64,000 bases of DNA. It comes from Kineosporia succinea. Its GTDB lineage: Bacteria > Actinomycetota > Actinomycetes > Actinomycetales > Kineosporiaceae. Below the pieces are notes generated by a model that saw only the letters and a program-made list of their open reading frames with translations, ran no database searches and was not told the origin of the DNA. Within the stretch, counting starts at the first letter, position 1. Each line of letters begins with the position of its first letter. The stretch spans positions 3,159,241-3,223,240 of the forward strand of contig NZ_JAUSQZ010000001.1 in NCBI RefSeq assembly GCF_030811555.1, given 5' to 3'. The position numbers were made by a program, and so were the translations under genes. Shown here one piece after another: positions 17,360-28,837 of this stretch.

Positions 17360-18229
17360 TCAGTACCCCAGGTACACCGCGCCCATGTCCTTGTCCCCGT
17401 GCCCGGCCCGCTCGGCGCGGGCCAGGTGCTCGAGGGCCACCGCCACGAACGCCGGGTCGGCCCCGGCCGCGCGGGCGCCGTCCACGATCAGCCCGGCGTC
17501 CTTCACCGCGCCGCTGAGCGCGAAAGACGGCTCGTACGAGTCATTCAGCATGGCCCGGCCCTTGAGTCCGACGTACGCCGCGTCCACCGCCGAGCCCTTC
17601 ACGGCCTCCAGGAACAGCGCCGGGTCGAGCCCGAACGCCTCCGCCGTCTTCAGCGACTGCGCCACCCCGTCGAGCACGGTCAGCACCCAGCCGTTGGCCA
17701 CCAGCTTGAGCCGGGTGCCGGCGCCGGCCTCGCCGACCCACATCGTGCGCGAGCCGATCGCCTCGAACACCGGCGTCACCACCGGCCGGGCCGAGTCCGG
17801 GCCGGAGGCCAGCACCGTCAGCGCGCCCTGCTCGGCCGGGCCCTTGGTGCCCAGCACGGGGGCGTCGACGAGCACCAGGCCGTGCTCCCGGGCCAGCGCG
17901 GCCAGCCGGTCGTGGCCCTCGACCCCGACCGTGCTGGTCTGGATCCAGGTGGTGCCGGGCTTCAGCGACCCGGCGGCGGCCCCGATCGCGGAGGCCACGC
18001 TGTCGGCGTCGAACAGCATGGTGACCACCACGTCCGCGCCCTCCACCGCCTCGGCGGCGGAGGCGGCCACCACGGCGCCCTCCGCGGCCAGGGGCTCGGC
18101 CTTGGCCGGGGTGCGGTTCCAGGCGCGCAGGGACAGGCCCGCACGGGCGATGTTCAGGCCCATGCCGAGGCCCATGGTGCCGGTGCCGAGGAGGGCGACG
18201 ATGGGTGCGTTGTCGGAGGCTTCAATCAC
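17360..18229 (-). CDS. Beta-hydroxyacid dehydrogenase family (3-hydroxyisobutyrate dehydrogenase-like)
   Basis: A 289-residue NAD(P)-dependent dehydrogenase. The N-terminal Rossmann domain has VALLGTGTMGLGMGLNIARAG (GxGxMG nucleotide motif). The substrate motif DAPVLGTKGPAEQGAL matches the family DAPVSGG site, although the second glycine is replaced (LGTKG). The catalytic lysine is in GTRLKLVANGW. The C-terminal helical domain holds KDAGLIVDGARAAGADPAF. The substrate is unknown. The GTG start lies seven bases after TAACGT (reverse complement of 18237-18242), pointing to a leaderless mRNA. Confidence 0.86.
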   Translation of the reverse strand: MIEASDNAPIVALLGTGTMGLGMGLNIARAGLSLRAWNRTPAKAEPLAAEGAVVAASAAEAVEGADVVVTMLFDADSVASAIGAAAGSLKPGTTWIQTSTVGVEGHDRLAALAREHGLVLVDAPVLGTKGPAEQGALTVLASGPDSARPVVTPVFEAIGSRTMWVGEAGAGTRLKLVANGWVLTVLDGVAQSLKTAEAFGLDPALFLEAVKGSAVDAAYVGLKGRAMLNDSYEPSFALSGAVKDAGLIVDGARAAGADPAFVAVALEHLARAERAGHGDKDMGAVYLGY

Positions 18230-18545
18230 CGTGCGGACGTTACGCCTGAGGCGGGGCGCCCGCTTCCGGACGTCGCGCTGCGTGAGCGAGCACCCTGATC
18301 AGGGATGGCTGTTCATGACGAAGGGCAGATTTTAAGCACACAATCTGGCCTAAATCGGCTTAAACTTGCCGAAGGGCGAGACAAGTGCCACGCGGCTCCA
18401 GGAGGCGTGCGGTGCCCTTAGTGCCTAGGGTTACAAGGCGTGAATGACGTCACGATGGGTGAATCGTCATCGGATGTTCCTCTCCGTCACCATCCGCGTC
18501 GCGTCTGACACGCGGACATAGGACCTGACCAGGAAGGCCGACCCC
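18230..18545. promoter_or_regulatory. Divergent region upstream of the trehalose gene, with AT-rich inverted repeat
   Basis: About 315 bp. The left end carries the TAACGT promoter of the dehydrogenase. An AT-rich patch contains TTTAAGC (18331-18337) and its inverse GCTTAAA (18358-18364), 20 bp apart, a possible operator. Further right, 18443-18473 holds partly self-complementary sequence (ATGACGTCACGAT then ATCGTCAT) that would lie in the 5' leader of the trehalose gene. No gene is supported here. Confidence 0.45.
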
Positions 18546-21056
<2,511 letters not shown>

Positions 21057-21217
21057 TGCACCATCCAAGCCGCTCTCGCCATACGGGCTGATTCGTCGCG
21101 AGGATGGACATCTCGACATGCCGCCCCATCCGCCCCGTGATTCGATCTTGGTGTCGGAAAGAACAGAGGCGTCCAGGGCTTGTCCCAAGCGCCCCTTAGA
21201 GTGACAGGAGCTTGTTC

Positions 21218-21364
21218 ATGCCTCTCTGGCTGATCCTCATCATCGTCGGTGTCGTTCTTGCTGTCCTGGGCTTCGGTGGCGTCGGCAACCTGCTCATCTG
21301 GATCGGTGTGATCGTGCTCGTCGTGGGCGCCGTGCTCGCTCTGGTCGGCCGTTCAAGGGTCTAG
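21218..21364 (+). CDS. 48-residue hydrophobic membrane peptide
   Basis: A short gene with an excellent ribosome site (AGGAG seven bases before ATG). The product starts MPLWLILIIVGVVLAVLGF and continues with a second hydrophobic stretch (LLIWIGVIVLVVGAVLAL), ending VGRSRV. It is almost wholly hydrophobic, with two helices joined at a glycine turn and a positive tail that should face the cytoplasm. Similar tiny two-helix proteins recur in actinobacteria without known function. It stands alone, followed after 36 bp by a terminator, which supports a real transcription unit. Confidence 0.72.
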   Translation: MPLWLILIIVGVVLAVLGFGGVGNLLIWIGVIVLVVGAVLALVGRSRV

Positions 21365-21399
21365 CACCAGTGAGCGCCGTCCGACCACGGCCTGAACTC

Positions 21400-21436
21400 A
21401 CTGTGGGCGTCACCCTCCGGGGTTGACGCCCACAGT
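21400..21436 (+). terminator. Rho-independent-type terminator after the small membrane gene
   Basis: A 13-bp perfect stem pairs 21400-21412 with 21424-21436 around an 11-base loop, followed by CGTTTTGG. It closes the transcription unit of the 48-residue peptide before the NlpC/P60 gene begins. Confidence 0.8.
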
Positions 21437-21475
21437 CGTTTTGGTGCTTGCGGACGCGGTGGTCGCCCTTCGGCG

Positions 21476-21590
21476 AACCGGGTGTCACCCGGGTGGGCTA
21501 AAGGGTTCGCGAGTGCGTGCCGAACTTCGCTGAGAGACAGCGTGGGCCCCCTGAACGGGGGCGGTCCACGAGGCGGAGAAAGGCGGGAAC
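21476..21590 (+). promoter_or_regulatory. Structured leader upstream of the NlpC/P60 gene
   Basis: The 115 bases before the GTG contain several potential RNA hairpins. 21478-21482 pairs with 21488-21492. 21528-21532 pairs with 21538-21542. A stronger bulged stem (21541-21551 with 21557-21570) ends 20 nt before the start codon. The second and third stems share bases, so they are mutually exclusive. This could be a regulatory leader, but I could not match a known riboswitch consensus. Confidence 0.4.
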
Positions 21591-22928
21591 GTGCGAGCAG
21601 GACTGCGATCACGACGGGTGCGCGACACGGCTGCGGCCCTCGCGCTGGCGAGTGCCCTCATCGGGGGCACGGCGCTGAGCGCGGCCGCCGACGAGCCGAT
21701 CCCGGGCCAGGACGACGTGCGCCGGGCCCAGCAGCACACCGACGAGGTGCAGTCGCGGGTCGACGCGATCCAGGCCCAGCTGAAGGCCTCGGCCCAGCGG
21801 GTGGAGGCCGCGAATGTCGCGCTCAGCGAGGCCGCCGAGAACTACGACTACGCCCAGGTCAAGCTGCAGGAGGCGGGCAAGGCCGCGGACGCCGCGCAGG
21901 CGGTGGCCGCCGACGCCAACACCAAGCTCGACGGCGCCCAGGAAGACGTGGGCCGGCTGGCCGCCCAGACCTACCGCTCCGGCGGGCAGCTGGCCGACCT
22001 GAACGTGCTCCTGTCGCCGCAGGGCACCGACGAGGTGCTCGAGCACGCCTCGATGATGCAGGTGCTGGCCGGTCAGCAGCAGCGCACGGTGCGCCGCGCC
22101 GACTCCGCGCGGGTGGTGGCGAACAGCCTCACCGCCCAGGCCGCCCAGGCCCTCGAGCGCCGCCAGGCCGCCGCCGACGAGCTGGAGAAGACCAAGGAGG
22201 CGGCGCAGCAGAAGGCCGCCGCCGCCCAGGCCGCCCTGGCCGACGACACGAAGCAGAAGAACGCGCTGCTCACCGAGCTGGCCGCCGCCCGCCGCACCTC
22301 GGTGCAGGTCGAGCGGCAGCGCGAGGAGGGGCTGCGCCGGCAGGCCGACGAACGGCGTGAGGCTGCGGCCCGGGCCGCCCGGGAGGCCGCCCGCGAAGCC
22401 GCTGACCGCGAATCCGCGGCGGCGAAGGACGACAACGACGGTGGCGGAAGCAGTTCCGGCGGTTCGACCAGCTCCGGCGGGTCCGGTAACTCGGGTGGGT
22501 CCGGCTCGGGCGGGTCGGCCAGTTCGGGCGGGTCGGGCGGGTCGAGGAGTTCGGGCAGCAGCTCGGCCGGTGGCAGCGCGGTGTCCTGGGCCAAGGGCAA
22601 GCTCGGCCTGCCCTACCTCTGGGGCGGCGAGGGGCCGGGCAGCTACGACTGCTCGGGTCTGGTGATGAAAGCCTGGGCGCAGGCCGGGGTTTCGCTGCCG
22701 CACTCGTCCCGGCTGCAGTACCAGTCGGTGCAGCACATCTCCTACGACAGCATGCGTCCCGGCGACCTGATCTTCTTCGGCACCAACACGAGCAACCCCT
22801 CGAGCATCCACCACGTCGCGATGTACATCGGCGGCGGGCAGATGATCGAAGCGCCGTACACGGGCGCATTCGTGCGCATCGTGCCGGTGCGCACCTCCGA
22901 AGCCATGCCCTACGCGGGCCGCCCCTGA
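21591..22928 (+). CDS. Secreted NlpC/P60 peptidoglycan endopeptidase with coiled-coil N-terminus
   Basis: A 445-residue cell-wall hydrolase of the RipA type. Residues 1-33 form a signal peptide ending SAAADEP. Residues 40-285 are a long charged coiled coil rich in Q, A, E and R. Residues 286-325 are a flexible Gly/Ser linker. Residues 330-445 are the NlpC/P60 domain with catalytic Cys in YDCSGLVMKAW, His in SSIHHVAMYIGGG and a third residue, probably Glu, in GQMIEAP. Family enzymes cut the D-Glu to diamino acid bond of the stem peptide during cell separation. The coiled coil may hold the enzyme inactive or recruit partners, as in RipA. The GTG start has a purine-rich GGAGAAAGG upstream. Confidence 0.9.
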   Translation: MRAGLRSRRVRDTAAALALASALIGGTALSAAADEPIPGQDDVRRAQQHTDEVQSRVDAIQAQLKASAQRVEAANVALSEAAENYDYAQVKLQEAGKAADAAQAVAADANTKLDGAQEDVGRLAAQTYRSGGQLADLNVLLSPQGTDEVLEHASMMQVLAGQQQRTVRRADSARVVANSLTAQAAQALERRQAAADELEKTKEAAQQKAAAAQAALADDTKQKNALLTELAAARRTSVQVERQREEGLRRQADERREAAARAAREAAREAADRESAAAKDDNDGGGSSSGGSTSSGGSGNSGGSGSGGSASSGGSGGSRSSGSSSAGGSAVSWAKGKLGLPYLWGGEGPGSYDCSGLVMKAWAQAGVSLPHSSRLQYQSVQHISYDSMRPGDLIFFGTNTSNPSSIHHVAMYIGGGQMIEAPYTGAFVRIVPVRTSEAMPYAGRP

Positions 22929-23013
22929 CCGCGAACCGGGCGCCGACGCGTCCACCATCGGCGGTCGGGCATGCTGTTCGGGTTCAAAAGGCCTGATCAG
23001 GAGGAGACGCCCG

Positions 23014-24414
23014 GTGGACGGCACAGTGAGGAAGCACCCGGTCGACGAGGTGCTGCCGATACCGCGGCTGGCGGTGCTGGGTCTTCAGCACGTGCTCATC
23101 ATGTACACCGGGTGCGTCACGGTGCCGCTGGTGTTCGGGGCGGCCGTCGGGCTCGACACGAGCACGATCGGCCTGCTGATCAACGCCGACCTGCTGGTGG
23201 CCGGCGTGATCACGATCATCCAGGCGCTCGGCGTGGGCCGGGTCCTGGGCGTGCGGCTGCCGGTGGTGGCGGGCGCGACCTTCGCCGGGGTGAGCCCGAT
23301 GATCCTCATCGCCTCGAACCACGGGCTGCAGGCGGTCTACGGCTCGATGCTCGCGGCGGGTGTGTTCGGCCTGCTGATCGCCACCCCGTTCGCGCGCGTG
23401 GTGCGGTTCTTCCCACCGGTGGTGACGGGCACGGTGATCACGATCATCGGCCTGTCGGTGATCAACGTGGCGGCCGGGCTGATCCTCGGGCCGGACCCGG
23501 CGGCCGACGACTACGCGCAGCCGGTCAACCTGGCCATCGGGTTCGGCGTGGTGCTGGTGATCGTGCTGGTGACCCGCTTCGTGCGTGGGTTGCTCGGCCA
23601 GCTCGCCGTCATGATCGGCCTGGTGCTCGGTACCGCCGTCGTGGGCGTCCGCGGCGACCTGGACTTCTCCTCGGTCGGCGACGCGGACTGGGTGGGCTTC
23701 GCCGCACCGTTCCACTTCGGCGCCCCGGAGTTCCCGCCCGCCGCCGTGATCGCGATGTGCGTGGTGATGCTCGTGATCTTCACCGAGTCCACCGCCGACA
23801 TGCTGACCGTGAGCAAGCTGGTGGGTAAGGATCTCACCCGCTCCGACCTGCGCCGCGGGCTGATGGCCGACGGCCTCTCGGGCGTGCTCGCGGGCTTCTT
23901 CAACTCGTTCCTCGACACCGTCTTCGCCCAGAACATCGGGCTTCTCAGTGTCACCCGGGTGCGCAGTCGCTACGTCGCCGCGACGGCCGGTCTCTTTCTC
24001 GTGCTGCTCGGTCTGGTGCCGAAGATGGGCGAGGTGATCGCCTCGCTGCCCGGGCCGGTGATCGGAGGCGCGGGCCTGGTGATGTTCGGCACGGTGGCCG
24101 CCGTCGGCATCCGCACGCTGGCCGAGGTGGAGTACGAGGGCACGCACAACCTCACGCTGGTGTCGGTCTCACTCGGGTTGGGGCTGCTGCCGGTGGCGGC
24201 GCCGACCGCGTTCGTGAACCTGCCCGAGGCGTTCCAGACCATCGCCGGCAACGCGATCACGGCGACCGCGGTGACGGCGTTCCTCCTCAACCTGCTCCTC
24301 AACCACACCGGCCGGTTCGCGCCCGCCGGGCCGATGGACTCCGGCGTGAGCGTCGACGCCCAGGCCCCGGCCCCGGTGCTCGACCTGGGTGATGTTGATC
24401 GCAGGGAGCCGTGA
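23014..24414 (+). CDS. NCS2-family purine/pyrimidine permease (uracil-xanthine permease type)
   Basis: A 466-residue transporter with about 14 membrane segments arranged as two inverted repeats. Family marks are GLQHVLIMYTGCVTVPLV in the first helix, GATFAGVSPMILIASNHG, FTESTADMLTVSKLVGK (substrate-site E region), DGLSGVLAGFFNSFLDTVFAQNIGLLSVTRV (the conserved QNxG motif) and VIGGAGLVMFGTVAAVG. NCS2 members import uracil, xanthine or urate by proton symport. The FAQNIGLL form leans towards the xanthine/urate branch, but I cannot settle the substrate. AGGAGG lies eight to nine bases before the GTG. A terminator follows. Confidence 0.9.
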   Translation: MDGTVRKHPVDEVLPIPRLAVLGLQHVLIMYTGCVTVPLVFGAAVGLDTSTIGLLINADLLVAGVITIIQALGVGRVLGVRLPVVAGATFAGVSPMILIASNHGLQAVYGSMLAAGVFGLLIATPFARVVRFFPPVVTGTVITIIGLSVINVAAGLILGPDPAADDYAQPVNLAIGFGVVLVIVLVTRFVRGLLGQLAVMIGLVLGTAVVGVRGDLDFSSVGDADWVGFAAPFHFGAPEFPPAAVIAMCVVMLVIFTESTADMLTVSKLVGKDLTRSDLRRGLMADGLSGVLAGFFNSFLDTVFAQNIGLLSVTRVRSRYVAATAGLFLVLLGLVPKMGEVIASLPGPVIGGAGLVMFGTVAAVGIRTLAEVEYEGTHNLTLVSVSLGLGLLPVAAPTAFVNLPEAFQTIAGNAITATAVTAFLLNLLLNHTGRFAPAGPMDSGVSVDAQAPAPVLDLGDVDRREP

Positions 24415-24420
24415 AAAACG

Positions 24421-24455
24421 GACGAGGGCCCCTCGGCTTCCCGGAGGCCCTCGTC
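24421..24455. terminator. Bidirectional terminator between the permease and ppa
   Basis: A perfect 10-bp stem pairs 24421-24430 with 24446-24455, with further partial pairing inside. The run AAAAA just before it serves as the T tract for transcripts from the minus strand (ppa). Confidence 0.8.
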
Positions 24456-24493
24456 TGTGACTGTCGGTGAATCCCGTCAGCCGACCTGAGGCG

Positions 24494-24997
24494 TCAGTGC
24501 GCCAGGCCCTTGGCCTGCGCGTCGATGAGTCGCTTGCGCGAGTTCTCGATCTCGGCCTCCGCGGCGGCGCGGCTGGCCCAGGCGGCGTCCTCGACCGACT
24601 TGCCCGGCTCGAGGTCCTTGTAGGTCTCGAAGAAGTGCTGGATCTCGAGGCGGTAGAACTCGTTCACGTCCTCCAGCTCCTGGAAGACCTCGAGGCGGGG
24701 GTCGCCCGACGGGATGCACAGGATCTTGTCGTCGCCGCCCTTCTCGTCGCGCATGTGGAACATGCCGATGGCCCGGCACTTCACCAGGCAGCCGGGGAAG
24801 GTCGGCTCCTCGAGCAGGACCAGCGCGTCCAGCGGGTCGCCGTCCTCACCGAGCGTGTTGTCGATGAAGCCGTAGTCCGCCGGGTAGCGCGTAGCGGTGA
24901 AGAGCATGCGGTCCAGGCGGATTCGGCCGGACTCGTGGTCGACCTCGTACTTGTTCCGCTGTCCCTTGGGAATCTCGATGGTGACGTCGAAGTCCAC
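24494..24997 (-). CDS. ppa: Inorganic pyrophosphatase
   Basis: A 167-residue family I soluble pyrophosphatase, which splits pyrophosphate into phosphate to drive biosynthesis. The catalytic pattern is complete: [18 protein letters not shown], the [25 protein letters not shown] signature with the metal-binding aspartates, and later VEDAAWASR. Length is normal for actinobacteria. The start is the GTG at 24997. It is divergent from dacB with only 69 bp between start codons. The ppa-dacB-protease-tilS-hpt-ftsH order matches the Mycobacterium arrangement from memory. Confidence 0.95.
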   Translation of the reverse strand: MDFDVTIEIPKGQRNKYEVDHESGRIRLDRMLFTATRYPADYGFIDNTLGEDGDPLDALVLLEEPTFPGCLVKCRAIGMFHMRDEKGGDDKILCIPSGDPRLEVFQELEDVNEFYRLEIQHFFETYKDLEPGKSVEDAAWASRAAAEAEIENSRKRLIDAQAKGLAH

Positions 24998-25066
24998 GGG
25001 TGTTCGCTACCTTCCGGCATGTGTGTGGGCGGCCCAGCGTAATCTGGTACCTCTGGACCATGGGTT

Positions 25067-26515
25067 GTGATCGGGGTGTCTGACGTCACCCAGCGGGCGT
25101 CCAAGCAATGGGTGATCCGCTCGTCCGTGGTTCTCGCTGTTCTCGTCGCCGCACTGATCGTCGCTCTGACGGTACTTGGTCCCCTCGGCGGCCGTCAGCC
25201 TGAGTCATCCCAAGGGGCCATCCAGCCCTTGACAGACCGGGTACCCGGCGCAGTGCTGCCTGAGCAGGAATCGCCCGACGTACTGCCGGTCGTGAGCACG
25301 CAGGCGCCGGCGGTGTCCGCGACAAAGCTCACACAACGCATGAGCAAGCTGATGGCGAGCAAGGACCTCGGCAAGTCGGTCTCGGTCGACGTGCTCGACC
25401 CGCTCACCGGCGAGCACCTGCTCAGCCGCTCCGCCGCCGACGCCCGCACACCGGCGTCCACCGCGAAGCTGCTCACCACGGCCGCGGCCCTCTCCGCACT
25501 CGGTGCGCACGCGACGCTGCCCACCACCGCGCTGGGCGACGGCGAGACGGTCTACCTGGTCGGCGGAGGCGACGTGCTGCTCGGGGCCGGGAAGAGCGAC
25601 GAGGACGCCGTGGTCGGGCACGCCGGGCTGGCCACGCTGGCCGAGCAGACCGCGAGCGCTCTGAAGGCCGCCGGCACCACCTCGGTGACCGTGGCCCTCG
25701 ACGACGGGCTGTTCGAGGGCTCGCCGATGGCTCCCGGCTGGGCGCAGTCCGACGTGACCAACGGCTACGTCGCCCCGCTCTATTCGGTCGAGATCAGCGC
25801 GGGCCGGCTCAAGGAGGGCAACTACGTGCCCCGGTCGAAGGACCCGGGCATGGCGGCGGCCCAGGTGTTCGCCAAGGCACTGGCCCACGAGGGCATCAAG
25901 GTCGCGCGCAAGATCCCCCGGGAGGACCCGCCCCAGGCGTCGACCCGCCTCGGGGAGGTGCGCTCGGCGTCCGTCGGCGACCAGGTCGAGTTCACGCTCG
26001 ACCACAGCGACAACACCGTGGCCGAGGCGCTGGGCCGGCTGGTGGCGATCGAGCGAGGCGAGGGGGCGACCTTCGCCGACACCGGGCCGGCGGTGCTGGC
26101 CGAGCTCGCCGAGCACGACGTGGCGGTCGAAGGTGCGACTCTGGCGGACGGGAGCGGGCTTTCAGCTGAGAGCAGAATTCCGGTGCAGACGCTGACGGCG
26201 GTGCTGGCCCTGGCGGCCGGTGACGACGGCACGGACCTGCGGCCGATGCTCACCGGCATGCCGATCGCGGGGGTCTCGGGCACGCTCTCCGAGCGCTTCG
26301 AGTCGGCGGCCGAGAGCGGGTCGACCGGCCTGGTCCGGGCCAAGACGGGCACGCTCAGCGGGGTCAGTTCGCTGGCCGGGACGCTGGTGGACGCGGACGG
26401 GCGCTACCTGGTGTTCGCGGTGATGGCCGATCGGGTGCCGTCCACCGCCGCGGCCCGGGAGGCGCTCGACCGGTTCGCCAACGGCCTGGTCGGGTGCGGC
26501 TGCTCGGACTCCTAG
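25067..26515 (+). CDS. dacB: D-alanyl-D-alanine carboxypeptidase/endopeptidase, PBP4 family
   Basis: A 482-residue class C low-molecular-weight penicillin-binding protein. One N-terminal membrane helix (VIRSSVVLAVLVAALIVALTV) anchors it, followed by a proline-rich stalk. The active-site triads are present: SxxK in RTPASTAKLLTTAAA, SxN in DHSDNTVAEALG, and KTG in VRAKTGTLSGVSS. The family trims or cleaves peptidoglycan peptides outside the cell. The GTG at 25067 is used; another GTG three codons downstream (25076) is about equally likely. The gene starts a run of same-strand genes reaching ftsH. Confidence 0.92.
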   Translation: MIGVSDVTQRASKQWVIRSSVVLAVLVAALIVALTVLGPLGGRQPESSQGAIQPLTDRVPGAVLPEQESPDVLPVVSTQAPAVSATKLTQRMSKLMASKDLGKSVSVDVLDPLTGEHLLSRSAADARTPASTAKLLTTAAALSALGAHATLPTTALGDGETVYLVGGGDVLLGAGKSDEDAVVGHAGLATLAEQTASALKAAGTTSVTVALDDGLFEGSPMAPGWAQSDVTNGYVAPLYSVEISAGRLKEGNYVPRSKDPGMAAAQVFAKALAHEGIKVARKIPREDPPQASTRLGEVRSASVGDQVEFTLDHSDNTVAEALGRLVAIERGEGATFADTGPAVLAELAEHDVAVEGATLADGSGLSAESRIPVQTLTAVLALAAGDDGTDLRPMLTGMPIAGVSGTLSERFESAAESGSTGLVRAKTGTLSGVSSLAGTLVDADGRYLVFAVMADRVPSTAAAREALDRFANGLVGCGCSDS

Positions 26516-26608
26516 AAGACGTGTGCGGAGGACGTGGCGGGCCTCGGGAGGGCTGTTCGCCGGGCGGGCTGCGGACGCCCGGCGGGCCACGGCACGTACC
26601 GTTGATCC

Positions 26609-27688
26609 ATGGCAGCGGATCCGGTGGTGGCTGAACCCGTCGACACGATGATCAACTGGGACCTGGCGGCGCGCACGGCGGCCCGGGTCGGAAAACCCGG
26701 GCCCGACGTCAGCCTGGCCGAGGCTCAGCAGATCGTGGGCGAGCTGCGGCAGGCGGCGCTCACGGCGCACCCGCACGTGCAGGCGGTCACCGGGCTCAGC
26801 ACGACCCCGGGCGAGGGCGTCTACGTGGTCGACCGGCCGGGCTGGGCCAAGGCCAACATCGCGGCCTTCCGGGCCCTGCTGGCGCCGGTGATGGTCGAGG
26901 TGCAGCGCCGCAACGAGGAGCGGGGCAAGCCCGGGGCGGGCAGCAGCGCGATCGGCAGCCGGGTCACCGGGGCCGAGATCGGCGCCCTGCTCGGCATCCT
27001 CTCCAGCCGGGTGCTGGGGCAGTACGACGCCTTCGCGAGCCCGGGCCGGCTGCTGCTCATCGCCCCCACGATCGTCTCGGTGGAGCGCGAGCTGGAGGTC
27101 GTGCCCGAGGACTTCCGGCTCTGGGTGTGCCTGCACGAAGAGACCCACCGGGTGCAGTTCACCGCCTCCGACTGGCTCACCGACCACCTGCTCACCGAGG
27201 TCCGTGCGCTGATCACCGAGCTGATGGCCGACCCCTCACAGGTCGCCGACCGGTTCGGCCAGCTGCTGCGCGGTCTGCCCGAGGTGGTGCGCGGCGAGGG
27301 CGACGGCCGGTCGGTGCTCGACGCCGTGCAGACCCCCGAGCAGCGCCGCAAGCTGGCCCGGATCACCGCGATCATGTCGCTGCTCGAGGGCCACGCCGAC
27401 GTGATCATGGACGATGTGGGCCCGCAGGTCGTGCCCACCGTCGCCACCATCCGGCAGCGGTTCACCCGGCGCCGGGCCGGGCGCGGCGCCATCGACCAGG
27501 TGCTGCGCCGCCTGCTCGGGCTGGACGCGAAGGCCAAGCAGTACGCCGACGGGGCCCGGTTCGTGCGGGGTGTGGTCAACGAGGTCGGGATGGACGGGTT
27601 CAACGCCGTCTGGTCGTCGGCCGACGCGCTGCCCGAGCCCGAGGAGATCAGCGACCCGAAGGCCTGGGTGCGGCGGGTGCATGGATGA
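26609..27688 (+). CDS. DUF2342 zinc-dependent metalloprotease
   Basis: A 359-residue protein of the actinobacterial DUF2342 family (sometimes called coenzyme F420 biosynthesis associated). The metal site HExxH is in WVCLHEETHRVQF, and a second conserved block MSLLEGHADVIMDDVG lies about 85 residues later and probably supplies the remaining ligands. No signal peptide is seen, so it is cytoplasmic. Its substrate is unknown. The ATG follows the TACCGT box (26597-26602) by six bases, indicating leaderless translation. Its last codons overlap the tilS start by 8 bp. Confidence 0.86.
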   Translation: MAADPVVAEPVDTMINWDLAARTAARVGKPGPDVSLAEAQQIVGELRQAALTAHPHVQAVTGLSTTPGEGVYVVDRPGWAKANIAAFRALLAPVMVEVQRRNEERGKPGAGSSAIGSRVTGAEIGALLGILSSRVLGQYDAFASPGRLLLIAPTIVSVERELEVVPEDFRLWVCLHEETHRVQFTASDWLTDHLLTEVRALITELMADPSQVADRFGQLLRGLPEVVRGEGDGRSVLDAVQTPEQRRKLARITAIMSLLEGHADVIMDDVGPQVVPTVATIRQRFTRRRAGRGAIDQVLRRLLGLDAKAKQYADGARFVRGVVNEVGMDGFNAVWSSADALPEPEEISDPKAWVRRVHG

Positions 27689-28772
27689 CGTCACCGCTGT
27701 GCACGTCGCGGTGCGGGACTGTCTGAGTGATCTGACCCCGGCCGGCCGGGTGCTCGTCGCGTGCAGCGGAGGGCCGGACTCGCTGACGCTCGCGGCGGTC
27801 ACGGTGACCACGGCCCGCGCCCACGGGTTCGCGGCCGGGGCGGTGGTGGTGGACCACGGCTGGTCGCCCGCGGCCTCGGCGGCGGGTTCGGCGGCGGCGC
27901 ACGAATGCCGTTCGCTGGGGCTCGATCCGGTGGAGCTGGTGCGGGTGCACGCGTCCGGCCCGGGGGGTCCCGAGGCGGCCGCCCGCGACGCTCGGTACCG
28001 GGCGCTGGACGAGGCGGCGGCGCGCCGGGGAGCCGCCGCCGTCCTGCTCGGGCACACCCTGGACGACCAGGCCGAGACCGTGCTGCTGGGGCTCGGGCGG
28101 GGCTCGGGGGCGCGGAGCCTGGCCGGGATGCCGGCTCGGCGCGGGGTGTTCCGGCGGCCCTTCCTCGGGGTGCGGCGGGAGGTCGTCGCGCGGGCCGGGC
28201 AGGCCCTGGGGCTGCACCCGTGGCACGACCCGGCGAACGACGACCCGGTCTACACCCGGGTGCGGGTGCGGCAACTGGCCCCCGCGCTGGAGCAGGCGCT
28301 CGGGCCTGGGGTGGCGCAGGCGCTGGCGCGCAGTGCGGCGATGCTGCGCGAGGACGCGGACGCGCTGGACGCGCTCGCGGCTGAACTGGTGGCGGTGGTC
28401 ACGGTTTCCGGGGAGCTCGAGGATGTTCCGGGCCGTGCGGACCGTGCGGACCGTGCGGGGCTTGAGGGTCGTGCGGGGCTCGACGGTCGTGCCGGGCTTG
28501 AGGACGGCGTGGTCGCGGGGGAGCCCGGCGTCCGGGCCGTCGTGGGCCCGTTGCGGGACGCCCTGCCCGCCCTGCGGCGCCGGGCGCTGCTCGAGCTGGC
28601 CCGCCGGGCCGGATGCCCGTCCGGGGGGCTCGGGCACCGGCACGCGCTGGCCCTGGAGCGGCTGGTGCTCACCGGTCGGGGCCGGGTCGACCTCCCGGGT
28701 GGGGTCCTCGCCCGGGTCGACCGGGGGCCGGGCCCCCGGCTGAGCCTGTGCCGCCGGATTGTGGCAGGCTGA
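27681..28772 (+). CDS. tilS: tRNA(Ile)-lysidine synthase
   Basis: A 363-residue N-type ATP pyrophosphatase that converts C34 of the CAU-anticodon isoleucine tRNA to lysidine. The PP-loop is [17 protein letters not shown], and further conserved blocks are [25 protein letters not shown] and the hallmark [19 protein letters not shown]. The C-terminal part carries an in-frame repeat-rich insert (28431-28506; [16 protein letters not shown] pattern) not expected in the family. The ATG at 27681 overlaps the end of the protease gene (ATGGATGA), showing coupling. hpt follows. Confidence 0.93.
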   Translation: MDDVTAVHVAVRDCLSDLTPAGRVLVACSGGPDSLTLAAVTVTTARAHGFAAGAVVVDHGWSPAASAAGSAAAHECRSLGLDPVELVRVHASGPGGPEAAARDARYRALDEAAARRGAAAVLLGHTLDDQAETVLLGLGRGSGARSLAGMPARRGVFRRPFLGVRREVVARAGQALGLHPWHDPANDDPVYTRVRVRQLAPALEQALGPGVAQALARSAAMLREDADALDALAAELVAVVTVSGELEDVPGRADRADRAGLEGRAGLDGRAGLEDGVVAGEPGVRAVVGPLRDALPALRRRALLELARRAGCPSGGLGHRHALALERLVLTGRGRVDLPGGVLARVDRGPGPRLSLCRRIVAG

Positions 28773-28837
28773 GATGCCGCCGGATCCGGCGCGTCGTACT
28801 CACCTCCGAATGCACCTCCGAACCAACCTGGAGATTC

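Noticed and set aside
21476-21590. Cyclic-di-AMP riboswitch upstream of the NlpC/P60 gene
   Set aside because: The conserved blocks I remember are not present in the right order, so I list only a structured leader of unknown type.
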